The notes: generated by a model not told the origin, from the sequence alone. A stretch of DNA of 64,000 bases from JACKJP01 sp050249695 (GCA_050249695.1 JBFWQA010000007.1:46464-110463), one strand, 5' to 3'. Shown: positions 54,232 through 62,833, counted from the first letter of the stretch. Made by a program: numbers and translations.

Positions 54232-54241
54232 ATGCTAGCAT
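54232..54241. promoter_or_regulatory. Palindrome in the acyl-CoA dehydrogenase divergent region
   Basis: ATGCTAGCAT is a perfect 10-bp palindrome in an unusually AT-rich patch. It is immediately followed by TATAAT (54241-54246), a possible -10 element for the plus-strand genes. No convincing -35 was found. The rest of the 282-base intergenic region shows no gene. Confidence 0.3.
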
Positions 54242-54416
54242 ATAATATGCATGTTCATGAATATCGCAGGTTGCAGCCTCGGTGCTCCGCAGCCCGCCGC
54301 GCGAGAAGCATTTACGAGACGGCGCTGGACGGGCAAATTCGTCAGTTGCGCCATACTGCGAACTGAAGCGGCGGCTCACAGGCTGCAAGTTCACGGAAAA
54401 CGCGAGGAGGAAACAC

Positions 54417-55412
54417 ATGATTACGGCACAGGACACCGATTTTCACCCCAGGGACCCTGCCGATCTCAGCTGGACCGAGACCACCTTCATCCCGTTCTGC
54501 GTCCCCGAAGAGGGGATTTTCGGCAACGCCTACGTGCTGGCCCGGCCCAATCTGGGCATCTGCACCTCGTCGATCATCGTCAGCAAGGGCATCTGCAACC
54601 ACACCTATCAGATCGATTTCACCGACGCCCAGGTGCACCTGCCCTGCCCGGAGAAGTTCTCGGACTATTCGCTACCGAACGGGCTGACCGTGAAATCGTC
54701 CAACGCGCCGCGCGACTATCATTTCACCTACGAGCACAAGATGGGCTCATGCAGTTTCGATCTGAATTTCAAGGCGATACACCATCCCTTCGATCCTCAC
54801 GATCCGAACGAGAATCCGCTGCTTGAAAAGACGAAAGCCGCGCCGAAGGATTCACGCGTCGGCCATGAGTGGTCGAACGGACACTTCGAATGCAAGGGCC
54901 ACATCACCGGCGAGCTGATGCTGCGCGGCCAGAAGTTCAAGGTCGACTGCTATGACGGCATGGACCACTCATGGGGTCCGCGCGTCGAATACGGCGCTCG
55001 TTCGGTCAGCTGGATTTCGGTCAATTTCGGCGAGGAACTGGCCGTTCATCTCGCCGTCCCGATGAAGATCGTCAAAGGCGAGGTGCTGTACGACAAGCCG
55101 CAGTTCGGTTTCGTTGTCCAGAACGGCGAGACCTTCGGCGTCGTGGACGCGACCGTCGTCGCGACCCGTGTCGACATGATGGCGACCGGCAACCACATCA
55201 CCGTCACCGATATCCGCGGCAAATCGTTCGAATTCTACGGCGCGACGATCGGCGGTCACCCCTGGCACTCCTTCAATCCCTGTCACGTCTGCTATCAGGT
55301 GGCCATGCGCTATACCTGGAACGGCAAGGTCGGGTCGGGCGAGTTCGGCGACATCTTCGGGCTGGAATATCTCGCCGACCACAAGTCGCGGACGGCCACA
55401 TTCTCGCGTTAA
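54417..55412 (+). CDS. Uncharacterised beta-rich protein (AttH/DUF7064-like)
   Basis: A 331-residue soluble protein; GAGGAGG sits just before ATG 54417. It is rich in beta strands and aromatics, with ECKGHITGELMLRGQKFKVDCYDGMDHSWGPR as the most conserved-looking stretch. That YDGMDHSWG box recalls the AttH/CrtC-like lipocalin-type proteins and the DUF7064 family, but I cannot fix the assignment. No signal peptide. It is first in a set with an APH-like kinase, a helical protein and a DUF2889 protein. Confidence 0.75.
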   Translation: MITAQDTDFHPRDPADLSWTETTFIPFCVPEEGIFGNAYVLARPNLGICTSSIIVSKGICNHTYQIDFTDAQVHLPCPEKFSDYSLPNGLTVKSSNAPRDYHFTYEHKMGSCSFDLNFKAIHHPFDPHDPNENPLLEKTKAAPKDSRVGHEWSNGHFECKGHITGELMLRGQKFKVDCYDGMDHSWGPRVEYGARSVSWISVNFGEELAVHLAVPMKIVKGEVLYDKPQFGFVVQNGETFGVVDATVVATRVDMMATGNHITVTDIRGKSFEFYGATIGGHPWHSFNPCHVCYQVAMRYTWNGKVGSGEFGDIFGLEYLADHKSRTATFSR

Positions 55413-55422
55413 GGTAGATCAT

Positions 55423-56655
55423 ATGAGCAATGACAAGGTTTCGGGCGCTGAAGCCCGCTTCGCCCTGCGCGACAACCCGCCGCCCGAATTCATCGAGGAG
55501 ATGCGCCGGCGGTTCCCGGTCGAACGCGAGGTCGACGAACTTTTCGTCCGCAAGATGCAGCGCCGCTCGGGCGAGCCCTATCACCGGATCTCCATGGAGG
55601 AGCTTTCCGAACGGCTCGACAGGATGCTGACCGACCTCAAGGTCGCGAACTACAAGGTGACGGACACGCGCTGGTTCACCGGCGGCGTTTCCAAGATCCA
55701 GATGGGTTTCACGCTGGAATGGGACGATCCCGAGACGGGACACCGCAAGGAACGACTGGTGGTGCGCATGGACCCAAAGGAAGGTTCCAACACAACCAGC
55801 CGCCTGCGCGAATACGAATTGCTGAACGCGTTCGAGGGCGTTCTGCCGGTCCCGCACGCCTACTGGCTCGACCGCGACGCCCGGTGGTTCCCAGAGCCTG
55901 CGCTCATCTACGCTTTCGCCGAGGGCGTGACGAAGCCGCAGACGACCCAGACAGGCCAGGTCAGCGGCCTCGGCACGAATTTCGGTCCTGAACTGCGCAA
56001 GAAGCTCGCCCCGCAATTCATGGAGCATCTGGCGGCAATCCATACGTTCGATTTTACCGGCCATACATTCGAGAGCATGGACCTGCCCCCTGTCGGTACC
56101 ACGCAGAATACCGAATGGCAGCTCAACCGCGCCCTGCGAATCTGGGAGGAGGACCGGGGCGAGGACTATCCGCTTATGGATGTCGCCGCCAACTGGCTGC
56201 GCGACAACATGCCGGTGCTCGACCATGTCAGCGTCGTCCACGGGGACTTCCGCAGCGGCAATTTCCTGTTCGATGAATCCACCGGCAAGATCAACGCCTG
56301 GCTCGACTGGGAACGCGCGCATCTCGGCGACCGCCATCGCGATCTCGCGTGGATGACGCAGCACGCGATGGGTCACTACAGCGAGGACGGCAAGACCTAT
56401 TACGTATGCGGCCTCGTGCCGGAGGACGAGTTCTACGATCGGTACGAGGAGATATCGGGCCTCAAGGTCGATCCGCAGCGTCTCGCCTACTACAACATGC
56501 TCAATCGCTACATGATCATCGCTTCGGCGCTTGCAACGTCCTACCGCGTCCCCAAGCTCGGCAAGTCGCATCAGGACGTGTTGCTGATGCGGGTCAAAGG
56601 CATCGTGCCGACGATTTCCGCCGATCTTTCCAAGGCGCTGAGGGAGGTTATCTGA
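55423..56655 (+). CDS. Phosphotransferase family protein (APH/choline-kinase fold)
   Basis: A 410-residue kinase-like protein. The catalytic Brenner-type loop is VVHGDFRSGNFLF and the metal-binding segment INAWLDWERAHLGDRHRDLAW. The N-terminal lobe has FTGGVSKIQMGF and a lysine-free RLVVRMDPKEGSNTTSRLREYELL. This fold is found in acyl-CoA dehydrogenase 10/11-type hydroxyacid kinases, which fits the divergent acyl-CoA dehydrogenase. It probably phosphorylates a hydroxylated pathway intermediate rather than an antibiotic. Its stop overlaps the next ATG by one base. Confidence 0.85.
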   Translation: MSNDKVSGAEARFALRDNPPPEFIEEMRRRFPVEREVDELFVRKMQRRSGEPYHRISMEELSERLDRMLTDLKVANYKVTDTRWFTGGVSKIQMGFTLEWDDPETGHRKERLVVRMDPKEGSNTTSRLREYELLNAFEGVLPVPHAYWLDRDARWFPEPALIYAFAEGVTKPQTTQTGQVSGLGTNFGPELRKKLAPQFMEHLAAIHTFDFTGHTFESMDLPPVGTTQNTEWQLNRALRIWEEDRGEDYPLMDVAANWLRDNMPVLDHVSVVHGDFRSGNFLFDESTGKINAWLDWERAHLGDRHRDLAWMTQHAMGHYSEDGKTYYVCGLVPEDEFYDRYEEISGLKVDPQRLAYYNMLNRYMIIASALATSYRVPKLGKSHQDVLLMRVKGIVPTISADLSKALREVI

Positions 56656-57173
56656 TGGACCGGACGGATGTCGGCCTCAAGGCCGTTGCGAAGGCGCTGA
56701 CGGACGTGATCGGACCGTCGATCGATCCCAGGGATCCGCTTGCGAAGGAACAGCTCAAGCTGGCTGTGGACTATATCGAATTCGTCCGCGCCCGCTATGA
56801 GGACATCCACGCGCGCGAGCGGTTCGACCTCAGGCACTATTCCCGGATGGCCGACGCCATCGGCAGATCCGGGCTGCCGGCGGCCGAGGCTTCGCGCCTT
56901 GACGGTGCCAGGAACGCAGCCGCCACCGTCCTGGCCGATGTGGAAGCGACGACGCCACAGATCCGCGCCACCGCGATGGAACTGGCCGCCGTCGTCGCGG
57001 ATATCGTGCAGAGGGCGCCCTCCTTCGGCAAGGAGATCCGCCGCAGGATCGAGCTTGCCGTCCTCGACGCCACCGATGAGCGTGTGGCGATGGAACGCGC
57101 CTGGTATCTGCCGATGGGTTTCGACCCGACGCCGCATATGGCAGGCGACCTTGCCGAGTTGCTGAAGGGCTGA
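56655..57173 (+). CDS. Conserved helical protein next to the APH-like kinase
   Basis: A 172-residue, all-helical protein starting MDRTDVGLKAVAKALTDVIGPSIDPRDPLAKEQLK. It has no signal peptide or catalytic motif. The TGATG overlap with the kinase stop shows coupled translation, so it is probably a subunit or partner of that kinase. Short helical proteins in this position are common next to acyl-CoA-dehydrogenase-linked kinases. Function unknown. Confidence 0.75.
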   Translation: MDRTDVGLKAVAKALTDVIGPSIDPRDPLAKEQLKLAVDYIEFVRARYEDIHARERFDLRHYSRMADAIGRSGLPAAEASRLDGARNAAATVLADVEATTPQIRATAMELAAVVADIVQRAPSFGKEIRRRIELAVLDATDERVAMERAWYLPMGFDPTPHMAGDLAELLKG

Positions 57174-57196
57174 CACGATATAGGCAATTTACTGGC

Positions 57197-57228
57197 ATGT
57201 TCACCGCCGGCGAACCGACGGTGAACAT
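57197..57228 (+). terminator. Intergenic hairpin before the DUF2889 gene
   Basis: An exact 10-bp inverted repeat, ATGTTCACCG (57197-57206) and CGGTGAACAT (57219-57228), with a 12-base loop. It lies between the helical-protein stop and the DUF2889 start. No T run follows, so it may be an attenuator, an mRNA-stabilising hairpin or an operator. Confidence 0.4.
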
Positions 57229-57254
57229 CTTGCCTTGTCAGGAAACGTAAAAAA

Positions 57255-57821
57255 ATGAGCCTTCCCCCACCCGCCGCCCGCAAGCCCAATCACACGCGCA
57301 CCATCATCTATGACAGTTATGAGCGCGAGGACGGTCTTTACGATGTCGAGGCCCGGGTCACCGACCGGAAGCACTTTACCTTTCCCGAGCGCGAACGCGG
57401 CCAGCTGCCTCCCGGGACCGCGCAACACGACATCATCACGCGGGTCACCTTCGACGGCGATCTGATCGTGCGCGATATCGCGGTTGAACTCGCCACGGTG
57501 CCCTTCTCGTTCTGTGCGGGCAGCACGGCGGCAATCCCCGGCCTGATCGGCCGGTCGCTTGCCCGCGGCTGGCGCAAGAGCATACAGGAAGTGATCGGGG
57601 GCACAGGCGGCTGCACCCATACGCGCGAACTGCTGACGGGTGTTCCGACCGTTGCGATCCAGACGCTTGTCTCGATGGCCGACAAGAAGCTTTTCGACGC
57701 CGGCGGCAGGGACACGCAGCTCACCGAACGTCCGATATTTCTGGGCGGTTGCCACACCTGGAGTTTCGACAGCCCCGTCGTCGAGGAATATTTCCCGCAA
57801 TTTGCAGTGAAGCCTGAATAA
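57255..57821 (+). CDS. DUF2889-family protein
   Basis: A 188-residue cytosolic protein. Family marks are YEREDGLYDVEARVTD, HDIITRVTFDGDLIVRDI and GGTGGCTHTRELL, the last with a Cys-Thr-His cluster. DUF2889 proteins are found with acyl-CoA and steroid/terpenoid-type catabolic genes, but the activity is not known. It follows the kinase set on the same strand after an 81-base gap containing a hairpin. Confidence 0.85.
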   Translation: MSLPPPAARKPNHTRTIIYDSYEREDGLYDVEARVTDRKHFTFPERERGQLPPGTAQHDIITRVTFDGDLIVRDIAVELATVPFSFCAGSTAAIPGLIGRSLARGWRKSIQEVIGGTGGCTHTRELLTGVPTVAIQTLVSMADKKLFDAGGRDTQLTERPIFLGGCHTWSFDSPVVEEYFPQFAVKPE

Positions 57822-57955
57822 GCAGCATACCTTTGCATCACGGCGCCCGGCCGCGGGGCTACCGTAAAAATCACAATCCCGCCTCAATCGCGTCAGGGTG
57901 GCGTAAGGCAGCGATGCCAGTCTGACTTCGTCGCAATGATGAGGCCGGGGGCAAA

Positions 57956-58537
57956 ATGCCATCGACACTGCTTGTGGGATTGGACCATCCCCGTCGCGCT
58001 GATGCCGAAGCGTTCATCCAGGATATCTACAACGCCGCCTACGGCGCCACGGTCAACGAATTTCCCTCATCGTTATTCGTCCATTTCGACGACACCTGGC
58101 AGATTCGCGCTGCCGCGGGATTGCGAACACGGCAAGACGGATTCTTTTCGGAAATATATCTCGACCGGCCAGTGGAAGAGATCATCTCAACGATGGCTGG
58201 CCCGGTTGAACGGGACAGAATTCTAGAAGTTACCACGCTGGCGAGCCGCTCGCCTCGGCTGACACCCAGCTTCATACGCGACATTGTCGCTCATGGCGTG
58301 GACCAACAGTTCTCCTGGGCGTTCTTCACCCTGACCCGGCGATTCTGGAGCCTCGTCCAGCACATGGGCATCGCATCGATCCTGCTCGCCGATGCCGACC
58401 ATCGCCGCGTCGCCGATTTCCAACTTTGGGGCCGGTACTACGCCCATCAGCCCAGCGTCTATGCAACTCGGGGGCCGCTCTTTTCTCCCGCACCGGCTTC
58501 CAAACCCGCTCAGGTCGGACATGAAACGCTTTTTTGA
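57956..58537 (+). CDS. Thermostable-haemolysin-family protein
   Basis: A 193-residue protein matching the thermostable haemolysin family (named after Vibrio delta-VPH; fold related to GNAT acyltransferases). Recognisable segments are DAEAFIQDIYNAAYGA, IRAAAGLRTRQDGFFSEIYLDRPVEEII, EVTTLASRSP and WGRYYAHQPSVYAT. GGGGGC precedes ATG 57956. No signal peptide is seen, so a cytosolic acyl- or amine-transfer role is more likely than secretion as a toxin. First gene of a six-gene overlapping operon; it overlaps the next gene by 17 bases. Confidence 0.82.
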   Translation: MPSTLLVGLDHPRRADAEAFIQDIYNAAYGATVNEFPSSLFVHFDDTWQIRAAAGLRTRQDGFFSEIYLDRPVEEIISTMAGPVERDRILEVTTLASRSPRLTPSFIRDIVAHGVDQQFSWAFFTLTRRFWSLVQHMGIASILLADADHRRVADFQLWGRYYAHQPSVYATRGPLFSPAPASKPAQVGHETLF

Positions 58538-60038
58538 TTCACTGGAACGAGATGCTCGCGTCGATGGTACCCGTCCGGTGCTGATCGACGGCGAAGGTCC
58601 GATGAGTCGCGGCGAATTGCTGGCTGCTGTCTCCGGGATGGCGGAAGCGTTGCGGGCAGCGCCGCGTGTCATTGCCATCCTGGCACCGAACGGCCGCGAC
58701 TGGGTCATCGCGCAACTCGCTGCAATCGTCGCCGGCAAGACCTTCGTACCCCTGCCGACATTCTTCAGCGCCGGACAGATCGCCCACATCTTGGACGAAG
58801 CGTCAGTAGACGCCGTGCTCGTCGATGCGACCACCAGATCGGACCCCCGGCTGCGCGGAATACCCACGTTGCCGATCGACCGCAGCGGATCGGCTGACGC
58901 GACCCTATTCCTGTCCGATGGCTTTGAGCAGATCATATACACTTCGGGGAGCACCGGAGAGCCCAAGGGTGTCCGCCATTCCGGCAGCCAGATTGCCTCC
59001 ATCGTCAATGCGCTTGCAGCAGCAACCGACGCGACAGGAAAAGACCGTTACCTCTCGATTTTGCCCCTGCCGATGCTGCTTGAAACGATCTGCGCGATCT
59101 TCATACCGCTTTTGGTTGGCGCCCGCGTAACGTTCGACCGCGTGTGTGCCGAACAGATTTTCCGCGGCGATGTAGCCGGTGTTGCCGCCAGCTTTGCCAG
59201 ACACCGACCGACAGCCAGCGTTTTGGTCCCGGACCTGCTCAGGGCTTTCGTTGCTCAGCTCGAAGCGACCCAAAGCCGCGCTCCTTCATCATTGCGCTAT
59301 GTCGCAGTCGGCGGCGCGCCGGTTTCCGAGCACGTTGCCGCGAGGGCCTGGGATCTAGGGATACCTGTTCATGAGGGCTATGGCCTGTCGGAATGTTGCT
59401 CAGTTGTATCGTTAAATCGACCCGGACATCGGCGCGGTGGAACGGTCGGTCGGCCCATTCGCGGCCTGACGGTCGTGATCGAAAACGGCGAGATCGTCGT
59501 TGCCGGTCCTACTGTGATGGACGGGTATCTGGGCGCTTCGCCGGCACCGAAACGCTGGCGAACGGGCGATCTGGGCAGTTTCGATCATGACGGATTTCTG
59601 ACCATACACGGTCGCAAGGACAATCGGATCGTGACGGCGATGGGGAGGAACATCAGTCCTGAATGGGTAGAGACAGCGTTGCTCGCCGATCATCGGATCG
59701 CGGTCGCAGCAGTAACAATTGCCGGCGGCAGTTCCCTGACCGTCGTGCTCATTCCATCCGTCCAGGGCGAAGCATGGTTCTCCGGCGCCGACGAAACAGA
59801 CGTCAGGCAATTGATCAGGGCGTGCTGCGCCAAACTGCCAGACTACGCGATACCGGACCGCCACGTCGTGGTCGGACAGCGTGATGCCGTAGCAGCAATG
59901 CTGCTGACCCGGGGTGGACGCATCATACGTTGCCATCTCGCTGACTTTATCACGTCCCGGGTCGGCGCCCCGATCCACGGCTCCTCACCTGAAACCACGA
60001 AATCCACGGAAGGAAATCCAGACCATGAAGTTTTATGA
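58521..60038 (+). CDS. AMP-dependent synthetase-like protein lacking the C-terminal catalytic lysine
   Basis: A 505-residue member of the acyl-adenylating superfamily. P-loop YTSGSTGEPKGVRHSG, HEGYGLSECCSVVS and RTGDLGSFDHDGFLTIHGRKDNRI are present. The C-terminal motif that normally carries the adenylation lysine (NGKxxR) reads LTRGGRIIR, with Arg in place of Lys. Adenylation may therefore be weak or use a different acid donor. ATG 58521 lies inside the end of the haemolysin-family gene. It overlaps the next gene by 14 bases. Confidence 0.87.
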   Translation: MKRFFDSLERDARVDGTRPVLIDGEGPMSRGELLAAVSGMAEALRAAPRVIAILAPNGRDWVIAQLAAIVAGKTFVPLPTFFSAGQIAHILDEASVDAVLVDATTRSDPRLRGIPTLPIDRSGSADATLFLSDGFEQIIYTSGSTGEPKGVRHSGSQIASIVNALAAATDATGKDRYLSILPLPMLLETICAIFIPLLVGARVTFDRVCAEQIFRGDVAGVAASFARHRPTASVLVPDLLRAFVAQLEATQSRAPSSLRYVAVGGAPVSEHVAARAWDLGIPVHEGYGLSECCSVVSLNRPGHRRGGTVGRPIRGLTVVIENGEIVVAGPTVMDGYLGASPAPKRWRTGDLGSFDHDGFLTIHGRKDNRIVTAMGRNISPEWVETALLADHRIAVAAVTIAGGSSLTVVLIPSVQGEAWFSGADETDVRQLIRACCAKLPDYAIPDRHVVVGQRDAVAAMLLTRGGRIIRCHLADFITSRVGAPIHGSSPETTKSTEGNPDHEVL

Positions 60039-60693
60039 TCGCCTGCAGGCAGATACAGAAGCCGACCGCCAGGCTTTTCTTGCGATACCGCTGGTTCGCC
60101 ACGCCATCAGCAACGGCGCTCCACGCGAGCTCTATCTGGCCTTTCTCGAGCAGGCCTACCATCACGTGAAGCACACATTCCCGCTGCTTGCGCTTGCGGC
60201 GTCGCGCACCTGGGACGAGCGCTATCAGGATGCACTAGTGGAATATATGGAGGAAGAACGCGGCCACGAGAAATGGATCCTAGAAGACATAGAAGCCATG
60301 GGCGGCTCGCCCGACACCGTACGCGCCGGTCACCCCGGAACGGCCTGCCAGGTCATGGTCGGTTACACCTATTACGCGATTGAGCGTGTCAGCCCCTACG
60401 CCATGCTGGGCAGCGTCCATGTACTGGAAGGAATGTCGGTCCTGCTGGCCGATCAACTTGCCGACGCATTGAAATCAACCTTTTCGCTCAGTGACGATCG
60501 CGGCTTTTCCTATCTGAGATCGCACGGCGCGCTGGATCAGGAGCACGTGGCGTTTTTCCGCGACCTGGTAAATGGTTTTCACGACAGGGAAGTACAGCAA
60601 CTCATCATCGAACAGTCGCGGATTTTCTATAGGCTCTATGGGTCGATATTCCGCGACTTGGGTGACGCCGGTGAGTTCCGCGATGCAGCCTGA
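60025..60693 (+). CDS. TenA/haem-oxygenase-like diiron-type protein
   Basis: A 222-residue all-helical protein of the haem-oxygenase-like fold. Candidate metal ligands are Glu78 and His81 (EERGHE), Glu135 (HVLEGMSV), and His167, Asp171 and His174 (SHGALDQEHV). This is the ExxH / E / DxxH pattern of haem-oxygenase-like diiron oxidases/oxygenases such as UndA and SznF. The thiamin-salvage TenA cysteine is not evident. GGAAGGAAA precedes ATG 60025. Its neighbours suggest an activated acyl substrate. It overlaps the SDR gene by 11 bases. Confidence 0.8.
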   Translation: MKFYDRLQADTEADRQAFLAIPLVRHAISNGAPRELYLAFLEQAYHHVKHTFPLLALAASRTWDERYQDALVEYMEEERGHEKWILEDIEAMGGSPDTVRAGHPGTACQVMVGYTYYAIERVSPYAMLGSVHVLEGMSVLLADQLADALKSTFSLSDDRGFSYLRSHGALDQEHVAFFRDLVNGFHDREVQQLIIEQSRIFYRLYGSIFRDLGDAGEFRDAA

Positions 60694-61447
60694 GACACGA
60701 CGGGTTCTCATTACGGGCGCTGGCTCCGGCATAGGTCGCGCGCTAGCAATTGAAGCTTCGGTGCGCGGCTGGACGGTCGCGCTCTGCGGCAGGCGATCCG
60801 CTGCACTTGAGCAAACGGCAGCGCTGATGCGGAAAGAGGCTGTTGTCCTTGTCATGCCCGCCGACGTCACGTCTCCGGTCAGTCGCGCACGGCTCAGCGA
60901 AACCGTCGCCGCCAGCTGGGGTACCCTCGACATACTGATCAACAATGCAGGACAGGTGCGCGCGGGAAGGCTCGCTGACACGCCCGACCATCAACTGGAA
61001 CTTCTGTTTGCGACAAACGTCATCGCGCCCATGGCCCTGACGCGCGAATTCCTGCCGTTGCTGAAAGCCGGGACGGGTGGGCGCGTCGTCAACATAGGTT
61101 CAGTTTTCGGAGACATACCCTACCCGAACTTCACTGCGTATTCGGCGACGAAGAGTGCACTCAGCGCATTCTCAAGCGCGTTACGCCGGGAATGCCGTCA
61201 CGAGGGCATTTCGGTTACGCATATTTCGCCTAGAGCGACCGATACACAGGCAGCCTCGGTGCTCGAAGCTTCGGATACCGGCAGGCAGTCGAAGCTCGAT
61301 CCCCCGGAGGTGGTGGCGAAACTGGTCTGGGACGCCATCGACCGAGGCAGGAAGGCTGCGATATCCAAAGGGCCGGAGCGCTATTTCGTACTCCTTCAAA
61401 ATCTCTTCCCGCACCTCATCGACCGAGCGCTCTCGCGATCGGCATGA
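60683..61447 (+). CDS. SDR-family oxidoreductase
   Basis: A 254-residue classical SDR: cofactor motif VLITGAGSGIGRAL, NNAG motif LINNAGQVRAG, catalytic Ser in NIGSVFGD and YSATK. The C-terminus (KGPERYFVLLQNLFPHLIDRAL) is basic and amphipathic, as in lipid-acting SDRs. The start ATG 60683 is inside the end of the diiron-protein gene, and the longer frame is a shadow of it. Confidence 0.9.
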   Translation: MQPETRRVLITGAGSGIGRALAIEASVRGWTVALCGRRSAALEQTAALMRKEAVVLVMPADVTSPVSRARLSETVAASWGTLDILINNAGQVRAGRLADTPDHQLELLFATNVIAPMALTREFLPLLKAGTGGRVVNIGSVFGDIPYPNFTAYSATKSALSAFSSALRRECRHEGISVTHISPRATDTQAASVLEASDTGRQSKLDPPEVVAKLVWDAIDRGRKAAISKGPERYFVLLQNLFPHLIDRALSRSA

Positions 61448-61484
61448 ACGCCCCAATGCATTCAGTTCAAGGAAAGAACGCGCA

Positions 61485-62159
61485 ATGAAAAACCTTCCAA
61501 AAATCGCCACCGCGGTGAGCTGCCTGCCCGTGATGATCATGTTGAGCGGTTCGCCGGCCAGCGCATCAAACGACCCGGCGCTCGACAGCGCCGTACACGC
61601 GCTGGAAATTCAATGGGAAACGATCAAGTTCACGGTCAAGACAGATAGCGATGAGCAGCACGCGCAGATGGACGCGCTCGGCGAACAAGCGGATGCGCTT
61701 GCTGCAAAATATCCAGACAGGGCGGAGGCACTGATCTGGGACGGCATCATCACCAGCGAGCGGGCATCCATGGCCAACCCGCTTTCGGCACTTGGGCTGG
61801 CCAAGCGCGCCAAGGGCATTCTTGAGAAAGCCTACGCGCTGGACCCGACCGCTCTTGGTGCCGGCGCCGCTACAAGCCTCGGTGTACTTTATTACCGCGT
61901 TCCCGGGTTTCCGATTGGATTCGGGGACAACAAGAAGGCGCGGCAGTTGCTGAAAGAGGCTGTGACGACGGCCCCCGAGGCGCTTGATGCGGAATATTTC
62001 TACGGCGACTTCCTCTACACGCAGGGTGAACTGCCTCAGGCCGACGCCGTGTTCTCGCGTGCGCTCGAAATCCCCGAAGATCCGGATCGACCGCTTTGGG
62101 ACAAATATCGCCGGATCGTAATCGGCGAACTGCGCGACAAGATTGCGGCCAAACGCTGA
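61485..62159 (+). CDS. Exported TPR-like protein
   Basis: A 224-residue protein with signal peptide MKNLPKIATAVSCLPVMIML, cleaved near ASA-SND. Helical repeats follow (ALGLAKRAKGILEKAYALDPTALGAG; KKARQLLKEAVTTAPEALDAEYFYGDFLYTQGELPQADAVFSRAL), similar to TPR-containing TRAP-associated proteins. GGAAAGAA precedes the ATG. It probably scaffolds or binds a periplasmic ligand for the operon. Its stop overlaps the methyltransferase start by one base. Confidence 0.82.
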   Translation: MKNLPKIATAVSCLPVMIMLSGSPASASNDPALDSAVHALEIQWETIKFTVKTDSDEQHAQMDALGEQADALAAKYPDRAEALIWDGIITSERASMANPLSALGLAKRAKGILEKAYALDPTALGAGAATSLGVLYYRVPGFPIGFGDNKKARQLLKEAVTTAPEALDAEYFYGDFLYTQGELPQADAVFSRALEIPEDPDRPLWDKYRRIVIGELRDKIAAKR

Positions 62160-62833
62160 TGCAGGATGAATATTTCCATCGCCGCGGTCCTGCTGCCTTC
62201 CTTTGGCAATCGCTCGGCAACCAGTTGAGATATCCGAAGGGCGCGGCAGGCCGGCTTGTGGGCCGTGCGATGTCTAAGGTCAACCGGCTTCCTTATCGGG
62301 CAGCAATCGACGCGCTCGAGGTTCAGCCCGGCGACCACATCCTCGAACTCGGATTCGGCCCGGGCCGCGGTCTGGCAGAGCTGTCCACGCATGGTCGGGG
62401 CGGCCATGTCTATGGGATTGATCAGTCGCCCGACATGCTGCAACAGGCGAGCAATCTGAATGCGCTCGCAATCAACGCCGGGCGTATGACGCTCGCACTT
62501 GGACAATTCAACCCATTGCCTTGGCACGGCGACTCATTCGATCGGTTGCTGATGGTCAACGTTGCGTATTTCTTCGACCGTGATGGCGCGGATATTCGCG
62601 AGGCCTACCGGGTGCTTAGGCCTGGCGGGCGTGCCGTGATCTACGTAACTGCCCGCTGGACAATGGAACGTTGGCCCTTCTGCGAGCCCGATACACATCG
62701 CACATTCGATGTTGCCGCTCTTGAACAATTACTCCTTCAGGGCGGCTTCATTGCCGACGACATCACCTTCAGGTTCCCGGATTTCCCGTTCGGCGTGTCC
62801 GGCATCCTCGCGGTTGCTTCGAAACTCCGGTAA
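62159..62833 (+). CDS. SAM-dependent methyltransferase, class I
   Basis: A 224-residue methyltransferase. Motif I is HILELGFGPGRGLAEL, the acidic end of strand 2 is VYGIDQSPDMLQQA, and motif III is AYRVLRPGGRAVIYV. The N-terminal FLWQSLGNQLRYPKGAAGRLVGRAMSK resembles small lipid- or quinone-type methyltransferases. The TGATG overlap with the preceding gene places it in the operon. Substrate unknown. Confidence 0.88.
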   Translation: MQDEYFHRRGPAAFLWQSLGNQLRYPKGAAGRLVGRAMSKVNRLPYRAAIDALEVQPGDHILELGFGPGRGLAELSTHGRGGHVYGIDQSPDMLQQASNLNALAINAGRMTLALGQFNPLPWHGDSFDRLLMVNVAYFFDRDGADIREAYRVLRPGGRAVIYVTARWTMERWPFCEPDTHRTFDVAALEQLLLQGGFIADDITFRFPDFPFGVSGILAVASKLR

